Positions 31,995 to 42,342 of a DNA stretch of 64,000 nucleotides are shown here, in pieces (positions within the stretch are counted from its first letter, which is position 1; every line of letters begins with the position of its first letter). The position numbers and the translations under genes are program-made. The DNA comes from Flavobacterium cyclinae. GTDB lineage: Bacteria; Bacteroidota; Bacteroidia; Flavobacteriales; Flavobacteriaceae. The DNA is taken from assembly GCF_021172145.1 (NCBI RefSeq), contig NZ_CP089095.1, forward strand, positions 372,001-436,000. Reading direction: 5' to 3'. Under the pieces are notes generated by a model that saw nothing but the letters and a program-made list of their open reading frames with translations, was not told the origin of the DNA and searched no databases.

Positions 31995-34790
31995 ATGTCT
32001 GAAGAAAGAGTAATAAGAATAAACAAAGTTTTAAGGGAGTTAAATATTTCTCTTGATAGAGCTGTGGATTTTTTAAAAGAAAAGGGTCATGAAATTGAGT
32101 CGAGTCCAAATGCTAAAATATCACAAGAGGAATACAAAGTCTTATGCGGTCAATTTTCTGCTGACAAAGGGAATAAGGTTGCCTCTCTTGAAGTAAGTGA
32201 AGAAAAAAGAAAAGAGAAAGAGGCGCTTAAGCGTGAACTTGAAAAAGAACAAGAAGCAAAGCGTTTACAAGAAGAAGAACGTCAAAGACAAGAGATTATC
32301 AAAGCTAAAGCTGTTTTATCTGGGCCAAAAGCTATTGGTAAAATCGATTTAGATCCTAAAAAACCAGAAGTTAAATCTGAAAAAGCTATTTCTGAAGAAA
32401 AACCTGTTGAGGCAGTTGAAAAGGTAGTGGAAGAAAAAGTTTCAGAACCTGTAAAGGCTGAAGTTAAAGAAGAACCACAAGTGGTTAAAAAACCTGAAAT
32501 AGTTAAACCGGTTAAAGAAGTAGAGGCTAAATCTGAAACTTCATCTGATGAAGCAGTTGAGGAAAAAATCGAAACACAATATCAAAAATTGTCTGGAGCT
32601 ACTTTTACAGGTCAAAAAATTGATTTATCTCAATTTGAAAAACCTAAAAAGAAAAAAGAAGATCCTAAGAAAGATTTCAAAAAACCTGGAACTCCACAAG
32701 CTCAAAATGCTGGTGGTGCTAATGCGGCAAACAATAAAAACAAACGTAAGCGTATTGTTAAACCAGGAACACCTGGGGCTCCTGGGGCAAGTAATGCTGC
32801 TGGAGGGCCTAAGAAAGAATTTATTAAAGGTGGAGCGGGTGGTTTCAATAAGGGTAAAAAACCAATTATTCAAAAGGTAGAGCCTTCTGAAGAAGACGTT
32901 AAAAACCAAATTAAAGAAACGCTTGAAAGACTTCAAGGAAAAGGTAATAAATCGAAATCGGCAAAATACCGTAGAGATAAAAGAGATTCTCACCGTCAGC
33001 GTGTAGATGATGAATTACAAGCACAAGAAGAAGGAAGTAAAACTTTAAAAGTAACTGAATTTGTTACTGTTGGAGAAATCGCTTCATTAATGGATGTGCC
33101 AATTACTAAGGTAATCGGAACTTGTATGTCATTAGGTATCATGGTTACCATGAACCAACGTTTAGATGCAGAAACTTTATCAATTGTAGCGGATGAATTT
33201 GGGTATGAAGTAGAATTTATTACTACTGATATCGAAGAAGCAGCAGTTGTTGTAGAAGATAATCCAGAAGATTTAGTTCACAGAGCACCTATTGTAACGG
33301 TGATGGGTCACGTTGACCACGGTAAAACATCGTTATTAGATTACATTCGTAAAGCTAACGTAATTGCTGGTGAATCTGGAGGAATTACGCAACATATTGG
33401 TGCTTACGGAGTGGTTCTAGAGAATGGTGAAAAAATCACGTTCTTAGATACACCAGGTCACGAAGCGTTTACAGCGATGCGTGCTCGTGGTGCTCAAGTT
33501 ACCGATATTGCTATTATTGTAGTAGCTGCTGATGATGAAATCATGCCACAAACAAAAGAGGCAATTAGTCACGCACAAGCTGCAGGAGTGCCAATGATTT
33601 TTGCTATCAATAAAGTGGATAAGCCAACGGCAAATCCTGAGAAAATTAAAGAGCAATTAGCAGGTATGAACTTATTAGTTGAAGACTGGGGTGGTAAATA
33701 TCAATCTCAAGATATTTCGGCTAAATTTGGTCAAGGAGTTCCTGAATTATTAGAAAAAGTATTGTTAGAGGCTGAAATTTTAGAATTGAAAGCCAATCCA
33801 AATAAACCAGCTTTAGGAACTGTAGTGGAAGCTCAGTTGGATAAAGGTAGAGGTTATGTTTCAACTATTTTAGTTCAAGCAGGAACTTTGAAAGTTGGAG
33901 ATTATGTTTTAGCAGGAAAAAATCATGGTAAAATTAGAGCCATGTTTGACGAAAGAGGTCACCAAATTAAATCAGCTGGACCATCAACTCCAGTATCTGT
34001 TTTAGGTTTAGATGGAGCTCCAACAGCGGGTGATAAGTTCAATGTTTATGAAGACGAAAGAGAAGCAAAACAAATTGCTGCTAAACGTACTCAATTACAA
34101 CGTGAGCAATCAGTTCGTACTCAAAAACATATTACGCTTGCCGAAATCGGTCGTCGTATTGCATTAGGACAATTTAAAGAATTGAATATTATCCTTAAAG
34201 GAGACGTGGATGGTTCTGTGGAAGCATTATCGGATTCATTTTCTAAATTATCTACAGAAGAAATTCAAATTAACATTATTCATAAAGGAGTTGGAGCAAT
34301 TACGGAATCTGACGTATTGTTAGCTTCTGCTTCTGATGCGATTATTATTGGATTTAACGTTCGTCCTCAAGGGAATGCAAAACAATTAGCAGAAAAAGAA
34401 GAAATCGATATTCGTAACTACTCAATTATTTACGATGCAATTGATGACTTAAAAGATGCTATGGAAGGAATGTTGTCTCCAGAAATGAAAGAGGAGATTA
34501 CTGGTACTGCAGAAATTAGAGAATTGTTTAAAGTATCTAAAGTAGGAACTATTGCTGGATGTATGGTTACTGATGGTAAAATCTTCAGAAATTCTAAGAT
34601 TCGTTTAATTAGAGAAGGAGTTGTTATTTACACTGGTGAATTGGCTACTTTAAAACGTTTCAAAGACGATGTGAAAGAAGTTTCTAAAGGATACGATTGC
34701 GGTATGCAAATTAAAAATTACAACGATATTCGTGAGTATGATTTAATTGAAGGATTCCACGAAGTAGAAGTAAAGAAAAAATTGAAATAA
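31995..34790 (+). CDS. infB: Translation initiation factor IF-2
   Basis: A 931-residue IF-2. The N-terminal 330 residues are highly charged (Lys/Glu) and low-complexity, with a short IF2-N helical unit at 1-60 ([23 protein letters not shown]). The GTPase domain has G1 GHVDHGKT at 438-445, DTPGHEAF and NKVDK. Domains II-IV follow, ending near [13 protein letters not shown]-2 places initiator tRNA on the 30S subunit and drives subunit joining. The gene starts 49 bases after nusA and ends with a strong terminator. Confidence 0.96.
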   Translation: MSEERVIRINKVLRELNISLDRAVDFLKEKGHEIESSPNAKISQEEYKVLCGQFSADKGNKVASLEVSEEKRKEKEALKRELEKEQEAKRLQEEERQRQEIIKAKAVLSGPKAIGKIDLDPKKPEVKSEKAISEEKPVEAVEKVVEEKVSEPVKAEVKEEPQVVKKPEIVKPVKEVEAKSETSSDEAVEEKIETQYQKLSGATFTGQKIDLSQFEKPKKKKEDPKKDFKKPGTPQAQNAGGANAANNKNKRKRIVKPGTPGAPGASNAAGGPKKEFIKGGAGGFNKGKKPIIQKVEPSEEDVKNQIKETLERLQGKGNKSKSAKYRRDKRDSHRQRVDDELQAQEEGSKTLKVTEFVTVGEIASLMDVPITKVIGTCMSLGIMVTMNQRLDAETLSIVADEFGYEVEFITTDIEEAAVVVEDNPEDLVHRAPIVTVMGHVDHGKTSLLDYIRKANVIAGESGGITQHIGAYGVVLENGEKITFLDTPGHEAFTAMRARGAQVTDIAIIVVAADDEIMPQTKEAISHAQAAGVPMIFAINKVDKPTANPEKIKEQLAGMNLLVEDWGGKYQSQDISAKFGQGVPELLEKVLLEAEILELKANPNKPALGTVVEAQLDKGRGYVSTILVQAGTLKVGDYVLAGKNHGKIRAMFDERGHQIKSAGPSTPVSVLGLDGAPTAGDKFNVYEDEREAKQIAAKRTQLQREQSVRTQKHITLAEIGRRIALGQFKELNIILKGDVDGSVEALSDSFSKLSTEEIQINIIHKGVGAITESDVLLASASDAIIIGFNVRPQGNAKQLAEKEEIDIRNYSIIYDAIDDLKDAMEGMLSPEMKEEITGTAEIRELFKVSKVGTIAGCMVTDGKIFRNSKIRLIREGVVIYTGELATLKRFKDDVKEVSKGYDCGMQIKNYNDIREYDLIEGFHEVEVKKKLK

Positions 34791-34808
34791 TATTATTTGC
34801 AATTTATA

Positions 34809-34840
34809 AAAAAGCCATTCATTTGAATGGCTTTTTATTT
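34809..34840. terminator. Bidirectional terminator after infB
   Basis: AAAAAGCCATTC (34809-34820) pairs with GAATGGCTTTTT (34825-34836) over a 4-base loop, between convergent infB and SPOR genes. Confidence 0.88.
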
Positions 34841-34844
34841 ATAA

Positions 34845-35234
34845 TTAATTAGAAGGTTTTATAATTAATGCATTTGGATATTTTTTTCTGATTTCTACCA
34901 TTTCTCTTTCTACATCTATTCTTGTTTTGAAATTCCCTATCCATACTTTATAATTAGGACTATTAAAAATTATAGTTCCGTCTAAATCCTTGAATTCTTT
35001 TTTAAATTCATCTAATTTCTTTTTTGAATCTTCACTGCTTCCATGAAAAATCTGAATTTTATAGCATTCATTCAAAAACAAATTAGCGTTTAATTTTCTT
35101 TTTTCTTTTAACAAATTATCAATTTTTGGATCAACAGAAATGTTGTTTTTTAATTCTTGCCCATTTATTGTTAAGCAAAAAAGAGATGATACAATAAAGA
35201 AGTACAATGAGTTATGTTTAGTTGTTTTTTTCAT
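34845..35234 (-). CDS. SPOR-domain protein
   Basis: A 129-residue exported protein: signal segment (LYFFIVSSLFCLTINGQ) and a C-terminal SPOR domain (YKIQIFHGSSED...FNSPNYKVWIGNFKTRIDVEREMVEIRKKYP). SPOR domains bind denuded peptidoglycan glycan strands at division sites; this one is the main part of the protein, with a short lysine-rich linker. It probably acts in envelope remodelling. It is convergent with infB, and a TATTTTTG box (minus, 35260-35253) lies upstream. The gene is divergent from the respiratory operon. Confidence 0.85.
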   Translation of the reverse strand: MKKTTKHNSLYFFIVSSLFCLTINGQELKNNISVDPKIDNLLKEKRKLNANLFLNECYKIQIFHGSSEDSKKKLDEFKKEFKDLDGTIIFNSPNYKVWIGNFKTRIDVEREMVEIRKKYPNALIIKPSN

Positions 35235-35252
35235 ATTGAAATGATTTTAATA

Positions 35253-35260
35253 CAAAAATA
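35253..35260 (-). promoter_or_regulatory. Putative -7 box of the SPOR gene
   Basis: TATTTTTG on the minus strand, 19 bases before the start; no TTG partner. Confidence 0.35.
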
Positions 35261-35336
35261 CAATTTAAGACGAGATTAAGTTGCTTTAATATTATTTAGA
35301 ACAAATATAAATTACATTTTAAGATAAAATTAAGGT

Positions 35337-35366
35337 TTTAATAATAGTTCGAATATTGTATTTTTG
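35337..35366 (+). promoter_or_regulatory. Putative promoter of the act-cta operon
   Basis: TATTTTTG (35359-35366) with a TTT-rich -33 region 19 bases upstream; predicted start about 80 bases before actA. Confidence 0.4.
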
Positions 35367-35450
35367 TCGGAGTTTTGAAAAAATAACGTGTTGTTTTTAG
35401 ATAATCTTATATCTAAAAGTATACCAATTAAGTCGATAATCATTTTAAAT

Positions 35451-36722
35451 ATGAAAAAGGTGGGGAACCATAAATCGTTTTCAAAGATTTTCTTCGGTTT
35501 AGCATTCGTGCTAGTAACTTCTTTATCAGCATTCGCTCAGGATGCAGCAAAAGGTAAAGAATTATTTAATACCAATTGTGCTGCTTGTCATAAATTAGAT
35601 GCAAAAGCTACGGGTCCTGCACTTCGTGGTGTAGCTGCTAAGTATGACAAAGAATGGTTGTACAAATGGATTAAAAATAGTGGAGAATTAATCAAGTCAG
35701 GAGATGCGCAAGCTGTAAAAGTTTTTGAGGAAAATAACAAAGTTCCGATGACTGCATTTCCACAATTGTCAAATGAAGATATTGACAATATTTTAGCATA
35801 TACTTCAGAACCTAAACCAGAAGCTCCAGTTGTAGCTCCTGGTGCTGCTGTTGCTGGTGCTGCAAATGCTGACTCTGGTGTTTCTAATAATGTTATATTA
35901 GGAGTACTTTCTTTAGTAATGATGATGTTAGTGGTAATGTTGTTCTTAGTGAATAATATGTTAACTAAGATTGCTGGTGCTAAAGGCTTAGAGTTGCAAC
36001 AAAAAGACCGTTCAATAATGAACATCTTCAGAGCTTATGCAAAAAATCAATTTTTAGTGTTAGTTTCTGCAATCTTGTTATTATTGGTTTCAGCTTATTT
36101 TGCGTACGGATGGATGATGCAAATTGGTGTTGATCAAGGGTATGAGCCTGTACAACCAATTCATTACTCACACAGAATTCATGCTGGTGATAATGGTATC
36201 GATTGTAAATATTGTCACTCTGCAGCAAGAGTTAGTAAGCATTCAAATATTCCTTCATTAAATGTTTGTATGAACTGTCATAAAAACATTAGTGAGGTTG
36301 CTGAGACAACTGCTACTGAAGAGCATTCTAAAGAATTCTATGATAAACAAATCGCTGCTTTATATGAAGCTGTAGGATGGGATAAATCGTTACAAAAATA
36401 TACAGGAAAAACGAAACCAGTTAAATGGGTGAGAATTCATAATTTACCTGATCACGTATATTTCAATCACTCACAACACGTTTCAGTTGCTGGAGTTGAG
36501 TGTCAAACTTGTCATGGTCCAGTTGAGGAAATGGAAATCATGAAACAACATGCTCCATTAACAATGGGATGGTGTATCAACTGTCACAGAGAAACAAATG
36601 TGAAAGTAGAAGATAATGCTTACTACAAAAAAATTCATGAAGAACTTTCTAAAAAATACGGAGTATCTCAGTTAACTGCTGCTCAAATGGGAGGTTTAGA
36701 ATGTGGTAAATGTCACTATTAA
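35451..36722 (+). CDS. actA: Alternative complex III subunit ActA with N-terminal monoheme domain
   Basis: A 423-residue cytochrome. After a signal peptide (to about 30) comes a monoheme c domain (CAACH at 43, with GPALRG and a Met in VPMTAFP). Then a linker and two membrane helices around 145-165 and 195-220, and a C-terminal part with five CxxCH motifs (CKYCH from 252, CMNCH, CQTCH, CINCH, CGKCH). ActA of ACIII is usually described as pentaheme; here a sixth heme domain is fused. ACIII oxidises menaquinol. ATG 35451 is preferred over an upstream TTG at 35388 because it gives a normal signal peptide. It heads actABCDEF-ctaCD. Confidence 0.9.
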   Translation: MKKVGNHKSFSKIFFGLAFVLVTSLSAFAQDAAKGKELFNTNCAACHKLDAKATGPALRGVAAKYDKEWLYKWIKNSGELIKSGDAQAVKVFEENNKVPMTAFPQLSNEDIDNILAYTSEPKPEAPVVAPGAAVAGAANADSGVSNNVILGVLSLVMMMLVVMLFLVNNMLTKIAGAKGLELQQKDRSIMNIFRAYAKNQFLVLVSAILLLLVSAYFAYGWMMQIGVDQGYEPVQPIHYSHRIHAGDNGIDCKYCHSAARVSKHSNIPSLNVCMNCHKNISEVAETTATEEHSKEFYDKQIAALYEAVGWDKSLQKYTGKTKPVKWVRIHNLPDHVYFNHSQHVSVAGVECQTCHGPVEEMEIMKQHAPLTMGWCINCHRETNVKVEDNAYYKKIHEELSKKYGVSQLTAAQMGGLECGKCHY

Positions 36723-36755
36723 TAAAAATAATTTAAGAAGCTAATATACTATACA

Positions 36756-39700
36756 ATGGCATCAAACAAAAAATACTGGAAAAGTGTTGAGGAGCTAAAC
36801 GAAAATAGCTCTATTGTTGAGACGCTAAGAAACAACGAGTTTGTGGAACCAATTCCGGTTGACCAATTCTTAGGTGATAAAGAAACTTTATCAGCTTCGT
36901 CAACTACTCGTCGTGACTTTTTAAAATATGTTGGATTTAGCACTGCTGCAGCTTCATTAGCAGCTTGTGAAGGTCCTGTTGTAAAGTCAATTCCTTACGT
37001 AGTTCAACCAGAAGAAATTATTCCTGGTGTTGCAGACTATTATGCAACAACAATGGCTGATGGTTTTGATTTTGCTAATATTTTAATCAAAACTCGTGAG
37101 GGTCGTCCTATTAAAGTAGAGAACAATAATTTAGAAGGAGCAAAAACTGGAGCTAATGCAAGAGTTCATGCTTCTGTTCTTTCATTATATGATAGTTTAC
37201 GTTTAAAACAACCTAAAATTGCTGGTAAAGACGCAACTTGGGCTGATGTAAACACTAAAGTTAAAGCTAGTTTAGAAGAGGCTAAAGCAAAAGGTGGAAA
37301 TGTAGTGGTGTTAACAAACACTATGGCAAGTCCTTCAACTGATGCTTTAATTGCTTCTTTAGTTGCTAAATATCCAACAACGAAACATGTTGTTTATGAT
37401 GCAGTTTCTGAATCAAATGCTTTAGACGCTTTTCAAGCGGTTTATGGTGTTAGAGCTTTAGCAAATTATGATTTTTCAAAATCGGATGTTATCGTTTCTG
37501 TTGGTGCAGATTTCTTAGGAGATTGGCAAGGTGGAGGTTTTGATGCAGGATATGCTCAAGGTCGTATTCCTAAAAACGGAATGATGTCTAAACATATTCA
37601 AATTGAAGCTAACATGTCTTTAGCAGGAGCTAATGCAGATGTTAGAATTCCAATGACAGTTGCACAACAAAAACAAGCATTAGCTGATTTATATTATGCA
37701 GTAGTAAATGGAGCACAACCTAAAAATGCTCAAGTTGCTAAAGTGGCTAAACAATTAAAAGATGCTAAAAATAAAGGTGTAGTTGTAACTGGATTAGATG
37801 ATGTAAATGCACAATTAGTGGTTTTAGCTATAAATAATGCTTTACAATCTGAAGCTTTCAATCCATCTGATGCTATCTTAACTAGAAAAGGTGATGCAAA
37901 AGCTGTTGCTCAGTTAGTGGCTGATATGAAAGCAGGAAAAGTTCATACATTAATTATGAGCGGTGTAAATCCAGCTTATACTTTAGCTGATTCAAAAGAG
38001 TTTGTTGCTGCTTTAAAATCTGTTAAACTTTCTGTTGCTTTCTCAATGAAAGAAGATGAAACTTCAAGTTTAACTACGATTGCTGCTGCTGCTCCACATT
38101 ATTTAGAGTCTTGGGGTGATGTTACAATTACGAGAAGTAATTACAGCATCATGCAACCTACGATTCGTCCTTTATTCAATACAAAACAGTTCCAAGAAGC
38201 TTTATTAACTTGGACAGACAATACAGTTGCTTATTATGATTTCTTGAAGTCTTTTTCTGCTGGTTCTTTAGCTGGAAAATCATGGAATCAAGCAGTTCAT
38301 GATGGTTTTGTTGCTTCTGTAGCAAGTCCATTATCTGCAGCTTCTGCTGATTTTGCTTCGGCAGCTTCAGCTTTAGCACAAGCAAAATCTTCTAATTTCG
38401 ATTTAGTTTTATATTCTAAAGTTGGAATGGGAGATGGTCAACAAGCTAACAACCCATGGTTACAAGAATTCCCAGATCCAATTACAAGAGTATCTTGGGA
38501 CAACTATGTTACAATGTCAAAAGCTGATGCTGATGAGAAAGGTTTTAAAAACTGGAATGTTGCTAACGGTGGTTTAAACGGAAGTTATGCAACTATCAAA
38601 GTAGGTAACGCTACTTTAGAAAATGTACCAGTTATTATTCAACCTGGACAAGCTAAAGGAACTTTAGGTTTAGCTTTTGGTTATGGTAAAAAATTAGGTT
38701 TAAAAGAAGAAATGCAAGTTGGTTTAAACGCTTATGCTTTATATGCTAACTTAAATTCTAATCAATCTGCTACAATTACTGTTGCAAATGGTGAACATGA
38801 ATTTGCTTGTGTTCAGTTACAGAAAACATTAATGGGTAGAGGTGATATTATCAAAGAAACTACATTAGAAGTTTTCAATACTCAAAAAGCAGAAATTTGG
38901 AATCCAATTCCAATGGTGTCATTAGATCACAAACCAACAGCTGCTACAGAAGTTGATTTATGGGATTCTTTTGATCGTTCTACAGGTCACCACTTTAATT
39001 TATCTATCGATTTAAATGCTTGTACAGGTTGTGGAGCATGTGTTATTGCATGTCACGCTGAAAATAATGTGCCAGTGGTAGGTAAATCTGAAGTAAGAAG
39101 AAGTAGAGATATGCATTGGTTACGTATCGATAGATATTACTCATCTAAAGAAACTTTTGCTGGAGATGTTGAATTAAAAGAATCTACATCAGGTTTAATG
39201 AATTCAATTGATACTTTCACTGGAATGGAAGATCCTTCTGAAAATCCACAAGTAGCATTCCAACCAGTAATGTGTCAACACTGTAATCACGCTCCTTGTG
39301 AGACAGTTTGTCCGGTAGCTGCTACTTCTCATGGTAGAGAAGGTCAAAACCACATGGCATACAACAGATGTGTTGGTACTCGTTACTGTGCAAATAACTG
39401 TCCATATAAAGTTAGACGTTTCAACTGGTTCTTATATAACAAAAACAGCGAGTTTGATTATCATATGAATGATGATTTAGGTCGTATGGTTATTAATCCA
39501 GATGTAAATGTACGTTCTCGTGGAGTTATGGAAAAATGTTCTATGTGTATCCAAATGACTCAAGCAGTTAAGTTAAAAGCGAAACGCGAAGGTAGACCAG
39601 TAGGTAAGGATGAATTCCAAACTGCTTGTTCTGCAGCTTGTACAAGTGGTGCTATGAAATTTGGAGACATTAATGATCCTGCATCAGATGTTGCTAAATT

Positions 39701-39791
39701 AGTAGAATCTGATAGAATGTATCATTTATTAGAGCACATTGGAACAAAACCAAACGTGATGTACCACGTGAAAGTTAGAAACGATAAATAA
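36756..39791 (+). CDS. actB: Alternative complex III iron-sulfur subunit ActB
   Basis: A 1011-residue protein. The N-terminus has a Tat signal RRDFLK (52-57) and lipobox Cys71 (SLAAC). A large molybdopterin-oxidoreductase-like region (about 85-740) follows, which in ACIII carries no molybdenum cofactor. The C-terminal ferredoxin part has cysteine clusters CTGCGACVIACHAE, CQHCNHAPCETVCP, NRCVGTRYCANNCP and CSMC...CSAACTSGA, enough for three 4Fe-4S and one 3Fe-4S cluster. It passes electrons from quinol to the heme subunits. It lies 33 bases after actA. Confidence 0.93.
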   Translation: MASNKKYWKSVEELNENSSIVETLRNNEFVEPIPVDQFLGDKETLSASSTTRRDFLKYVGFSTAAASLAACEGPVVKSIPYVVQPEEIIPGVADYYATTMADGFDFANILIKTREGRPIKVENNNLEGAKTGANARVHASVLSLYDSLRLKQPKIAGKDATWADVNTKVKASLEEAKAKGGNVVVLTNTMASPSTDALIASLVAKYPTTKHVVYDAVSESNALDAFQAVYGVRALANYDFSKSDVIVSVGADFLGDWQGGGFDAGYAQGRIPKNGMMSKHIQIEANMSLAGANADVRIPMTVAQQKQALADLYYAVVNGAQPKNAQVAKVAKQLKDAKNKGVVVTGLDDVNAQLVVLAINNALQSEAFNPSDAILTRKGDAKAVAQLVADMKAGKVHTLIMSGVNPAYTLADSKEFVAALKSVKLSVAFSMKEDETSSLTTIAAAAPHYLESWGDVTITRSNYSIMQPTIRPLFNTKQFQEALLTWTDNTVAYYDFLKSFSAGSLAGKSWNQAVHDGFVASVASPLSAASADFASAASALAQAKSSNFDLVLYSKVGMGDGQQANNPWLQEFPDPITRVSWDNYVTMSKADADEKGFKNWNVANGGLNGSYATIKVGNATLENVPVIIQPGQAKGTLGLAFGYGKKLGLKEEMQVGLNAYALYANLNSNQSATITVANGEHEFACVQLQKTLMGRGDIIKETTLEVFNTQKAEIWNPIPMVSLDHKPTAATEVDLWDSFDRSTGHHFNLSIDLNACTGCGACVIACHAENNVPVVGKSEVRRSRDMHWLRIDRYYSSKETFAGDVELKESTSGLMNSIDTFTGMEDPSENPQVAFQPVMCQHCNHAPCETVCPVAATSHGREGQNHMAYNRCVGTRYCANNCPYKVRRFNWFLYNKNSEFDYHMNDDLGRMVINPDVNVRSRGVMEKCSMCIQMTQAVKLKAKREGRPVGKDEFQTACSAACTSGAMKFGDINDPASDVAKLVESDRMYHLLEHIGTKPNVMYHVKVRNDK

Positions 39792-39821
39792 GTATTAATT
39801 AAAGAATCAATATAAAGGATT

Positions 39822-41231
39822 ATGTCGTCTCATTACGAAGCACCCATTAGAAAACCTTTAGTAGTAGGAAGTAAATCTTACCACGACGTAACGGTAGATG
39901 TTGCTAAACCTGTAGAAGGTAGAGCTAACAAACAATGGTGGACAGTATTTTTAATTGCATTAGCCGCTTTCCTATGGGGATTAGGTTGTATGATTTATAC
40001 TGTTTCCACTGGAATTGGAACATGGGGATTAAATAAAACAGTAGGTTGGGCTTGGGATATCACCAATTTCGTTTGGTGGGTTGGTATTGGTCACGCTGGA
40101 ACTCTTATCTCTGCCGTATTATTATTATTCCGTCAAAAATGGAGAATGGCTATTAACCGTTCTGCAGAAGCTATGACGATTTTCTCAGTAATGCAAGCAG
40201 GTTTATTCCCAATTATTCACATGGGTCGTCCATGGTTAGGATACTGGGTATTGCCAATTCCAAATCAATTCGGATCATTATGGGTTAACTTTAACTCTCC
40301 ATTATTATGGGACGTATTCGCAATTTCTACGTATTTATCAGTTTCATTAGTTTTCTGGTGGACTGGATTATTACCTGACTTTGCAATGTTACGTGATAGA
40401 GCTGTAACTCCTTTTACAAAAAGAATTTATTCAACATTATCTTTTGGATGGTCGGGTAGAGCTAAAGATTGGCAACGTTTTGAAGAGGTTTCTCTTGTAT
40501 TAGCTGGTTTAGCAACCCCTCTTGTACTTTCAGTACACACAATTGTATCATTTGACTTTGCTACTTCTGTAATTCCAGGATGGCATACAACAATCTTACC
40601 TCCTTACTTCGTAGCAGGTGCAATTTTCTCAGGATTCGCAATGGTAAATACATTACTTATCATCATGAGAAAAGTTTCTAACTTAGAAGATTATATTACA
40701 ATTCAACATATTGAATTAATGAACATCGTAATCATGATTACAGGTTCTATTGTTGGTATTGCATATATTACTGAGTTATTCGTAGCTTGGTACTCTGGTG
40801 TAGAATACGAACAATATGCGTTCTTAAACAGAGCAACAGGTCCTTACTGGTGGTCATATTGGTTGATGATGACTTGTAACGTAATTTCTCCACAAGTTAT
40901 GTGGTCTAAGAAAATTAGAACAAACATCATGGCGTCTTTCATCATATCTATTGTAGTAAACGTAGGAATGTGGTTTGAGCGTTTTGTAATTATCGTAACT
41001 TCATTACATAGAGATTATTTACCATCTTCATGGACAATGTTCCAACCAACTTTTGTTGATGCTGGTATTTACATAGGAACAATCGGATTCTTCTTTGTAT
41101 TATTCTTATTGTATTCTAGAAGTTTCCCTGTAATTGCTCAAGCAGAGGTTAAGACTATCTTAAAATCATCTGGAGATAATTATAAGGCAGAGAGAGAAAA
41201 ACACGGTCATAATCATTCAGATAATCATTAA
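39822..41231 (+). CDS. actC: Alternative complex III subunit ActC (NrfD/PsrC-like)
   Basis: A 469-residue membrane protein with about ten helices and NrfD-family features (GIGTWGLNKTVGWAWDITNF, WWVGIGHAGTLISA, MGRPWLGYWVLPIP, and GWSGRAKDWQRFE). It forms one of the two membrane modules of ACIII and supplies a quinol site. A His-rich C-terminal tail (EKHGHNHSDNH) is present. It follows actB by 30 bases and precedes actD by 4. Confidence 0.93.
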   Translation: MSSHYEAPIRKPLVVGSKSYHDVTVDVAKPVEGRANKQWWTVFLIALAAFLWGLGCMIYTVSTGIGTWGLNKTVGWAWDITNFVWWVGIGHAGTLISAVLLLFRQKWRMAINRSAEAMTIFSVMQAGLFPIIHMGRPWLGYWVLPIPNQFGSLWVNFNSPLLWDVFAISTYLSVSLVFWWTGLLPDFAMLRDRAVTPFTKRIYSTLSFGWSGRAKDWQRFEEVSLVLAGLATPLVLSVHTIVSFDFATSVIPGWHTTILPPYFVAGAIFSGFAMVNTLLIIMRKVSNLEDYITIQHIELMNIVIMITGSIVGIAYITELFVAWYSGVEYEQYAFLNRATGPYWWSYWLMMTCNVISPQVMWSKKIRTNIMASFIISIVVNVGMWFERFVIIVTSLHRDYLPSSWTMFQPTFVDAGIYIGTIGFFFVLFLLYSRSFPVIAQAEVKTILKSSGDNYKAEREKHGHNHSDNH

Positions 41232-41235
41232 TATT

Positions 41236-41760
41236 ATGAGTAATAAAGTAATACACGCTATATATAATGATGATGATGTTTTAATGGATGCTGTAAAACA
41301 AACAAGAGCAGCTCATCATCATATTGAAGAAATTTATACACCTTTTCCAGTTCACGGATTGGACAAAGCAATGGGGTTAGCGCCAACAAGAATTGCAATT
41401 TGTGCATTCATCTACGGATTAGTTGGTCTTTCAATTTATACGGCTTTGATGAATTATATAATGATTAATGATTGGCCACAAGATATTGGAGGAAAACCAA
41501 GTTTCAGCTACATTGATAATATGCCTGCATTCGTGCCTATTATGTTTGAAGGTACTGTTTTCTTTGCTGCTCACTTAATGGTAATCACTTTTTATATGAG
41601 AAGTAAATTATGGCCATTCAAAAAAGCTGAAAATCCAGATGTAAGAACTACAGATGACCATTTCTTAATGGAAGTTGGTGTTCATGGAAACGAAGAAGAA
41701 TTAGTTTCTTTCTTTACAAGTACTGGAGCTGTTGAAGTTAAAGTTGTAGAAAAGCATTAA
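41236..41760 (+). CDS. actD: Alternative complex III subunit ActD (DUF3341)
   Basis: A 174-residue DUF3341-type protein with an N-terminal cytoplasmic domain (VIHAIYNDDDVLMDAVKQTR, VHGLDKAMGLAPTRI) and two membrane helices (AICAFIYGLVGLSIYTALM and a second around 105-125). It is an accessory membrane subunit of ACIII, near the two NrfD-like subunits. It starts 4 bases after actC and ends 9 bases before actE. Confidence 0.9.
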   Translation: MSNKVIHAIYNDDDVLMDAVKQTRAAHHHIEEIYTPFPVHGLDKAMGLAPTRIAICAFIYGLVGLSIYTALMNYIMINDWPQDIGGKPSFSYIDNMPAFVPIMFEGTVFFAAHLMVITFYMRSKLWPFKKAENPDVRTTDDHFLMEVGVHGNEEELVSFFTSTGAVEVKVVEKH

Positions 41761-41769
41761 TAGATAGTT

Positions 41770-42315
41770 ATGAAAAGTTTATATAAAATAGTAGCAGTAG
41801 TAGGATTGTCTTTTATGGCAACTTCATGTTTCGATAAAGCAAAGCCTAACTATCAGTTTTTTCCTAACATGTATGAGGCAGTTTCATATGAAACGTATTC
41901 TGAACATGATGTGTTTAAAGGTGGTGTTGAGGCACAATTACCTGCTCCAGGTAGTGTGAAAAGAGGATTTGTACCATATGAAATTCCAAATACACCAGAA
42001 GGTTATGCTTTAGCAAAAGCGTCATTACAATCTCCTTTAGATTCAGTTGCTATAAATCCTGAAAAAGGTAAAGAATTGTTCAATATTTACTGTGCAATTT
42101 GTCATGGTGAAAAAGGTGACGGTAAAGGAAATTTAGTATTGAAAGAAAAATTCCTTGGAGTTCCAAGTTATAAAGATAGAGAAATTACAGAAGGAAGTGT
42201 TTTTCACGTAATTACTTATGGATTAAATTCTATGGGTTCTCATGCTAATCAACTTTCTCAAGAAGAAAGATGGCAAGTAACCGATTACGTTTTAAAACTT
42301 AAATCTGGATTATAA
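41770..42315 (+). CDS. actE: Alternative complex III monoheme cytochrome ActE
   Basis: A 181-residue lipoprotein cytochrome c. Lipobox Cys20 (FMATSC) is followed by the conserved NMYEAVSYETYS and AQLPAPGSVKRG segments of ActE; the heme site is CAICHG and a methionine follows in NSMGSHANQL. It probably passes electrons from ACIII to the CuA site of the oxidase. It sits 9 bases after actD and 27 before actF. Confidence 0.92.
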   Translation: MKSLYKIVAVVGLSFMATSCFDKAKPNYQFFPNMYEAVSYETYSEHDVFKGGVEAQLPAPGSVKRGFVPYEIPNTPEGYALAKASLQSPLDSVAINPEKGKELFNIYCAICHGEKGDGKGNLVLKEKFLGVPSYKDREITEGSVFHVITYGLNSMGSHANQLSQEERWQVTDYVLKLKSGL

Positions 42316-42342
42316 TATTAATACTTTTTGAAAATAATAGAT

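Noticed and set aside
32625..32993. Antisense open frame of 122 codons within infB
   Set aside because: It mirrors the Lys/Glu-rich, low-complexity N-terminal region of IF-2 and shows a Phe/Arg/Ser bias typical of a reverse reading.
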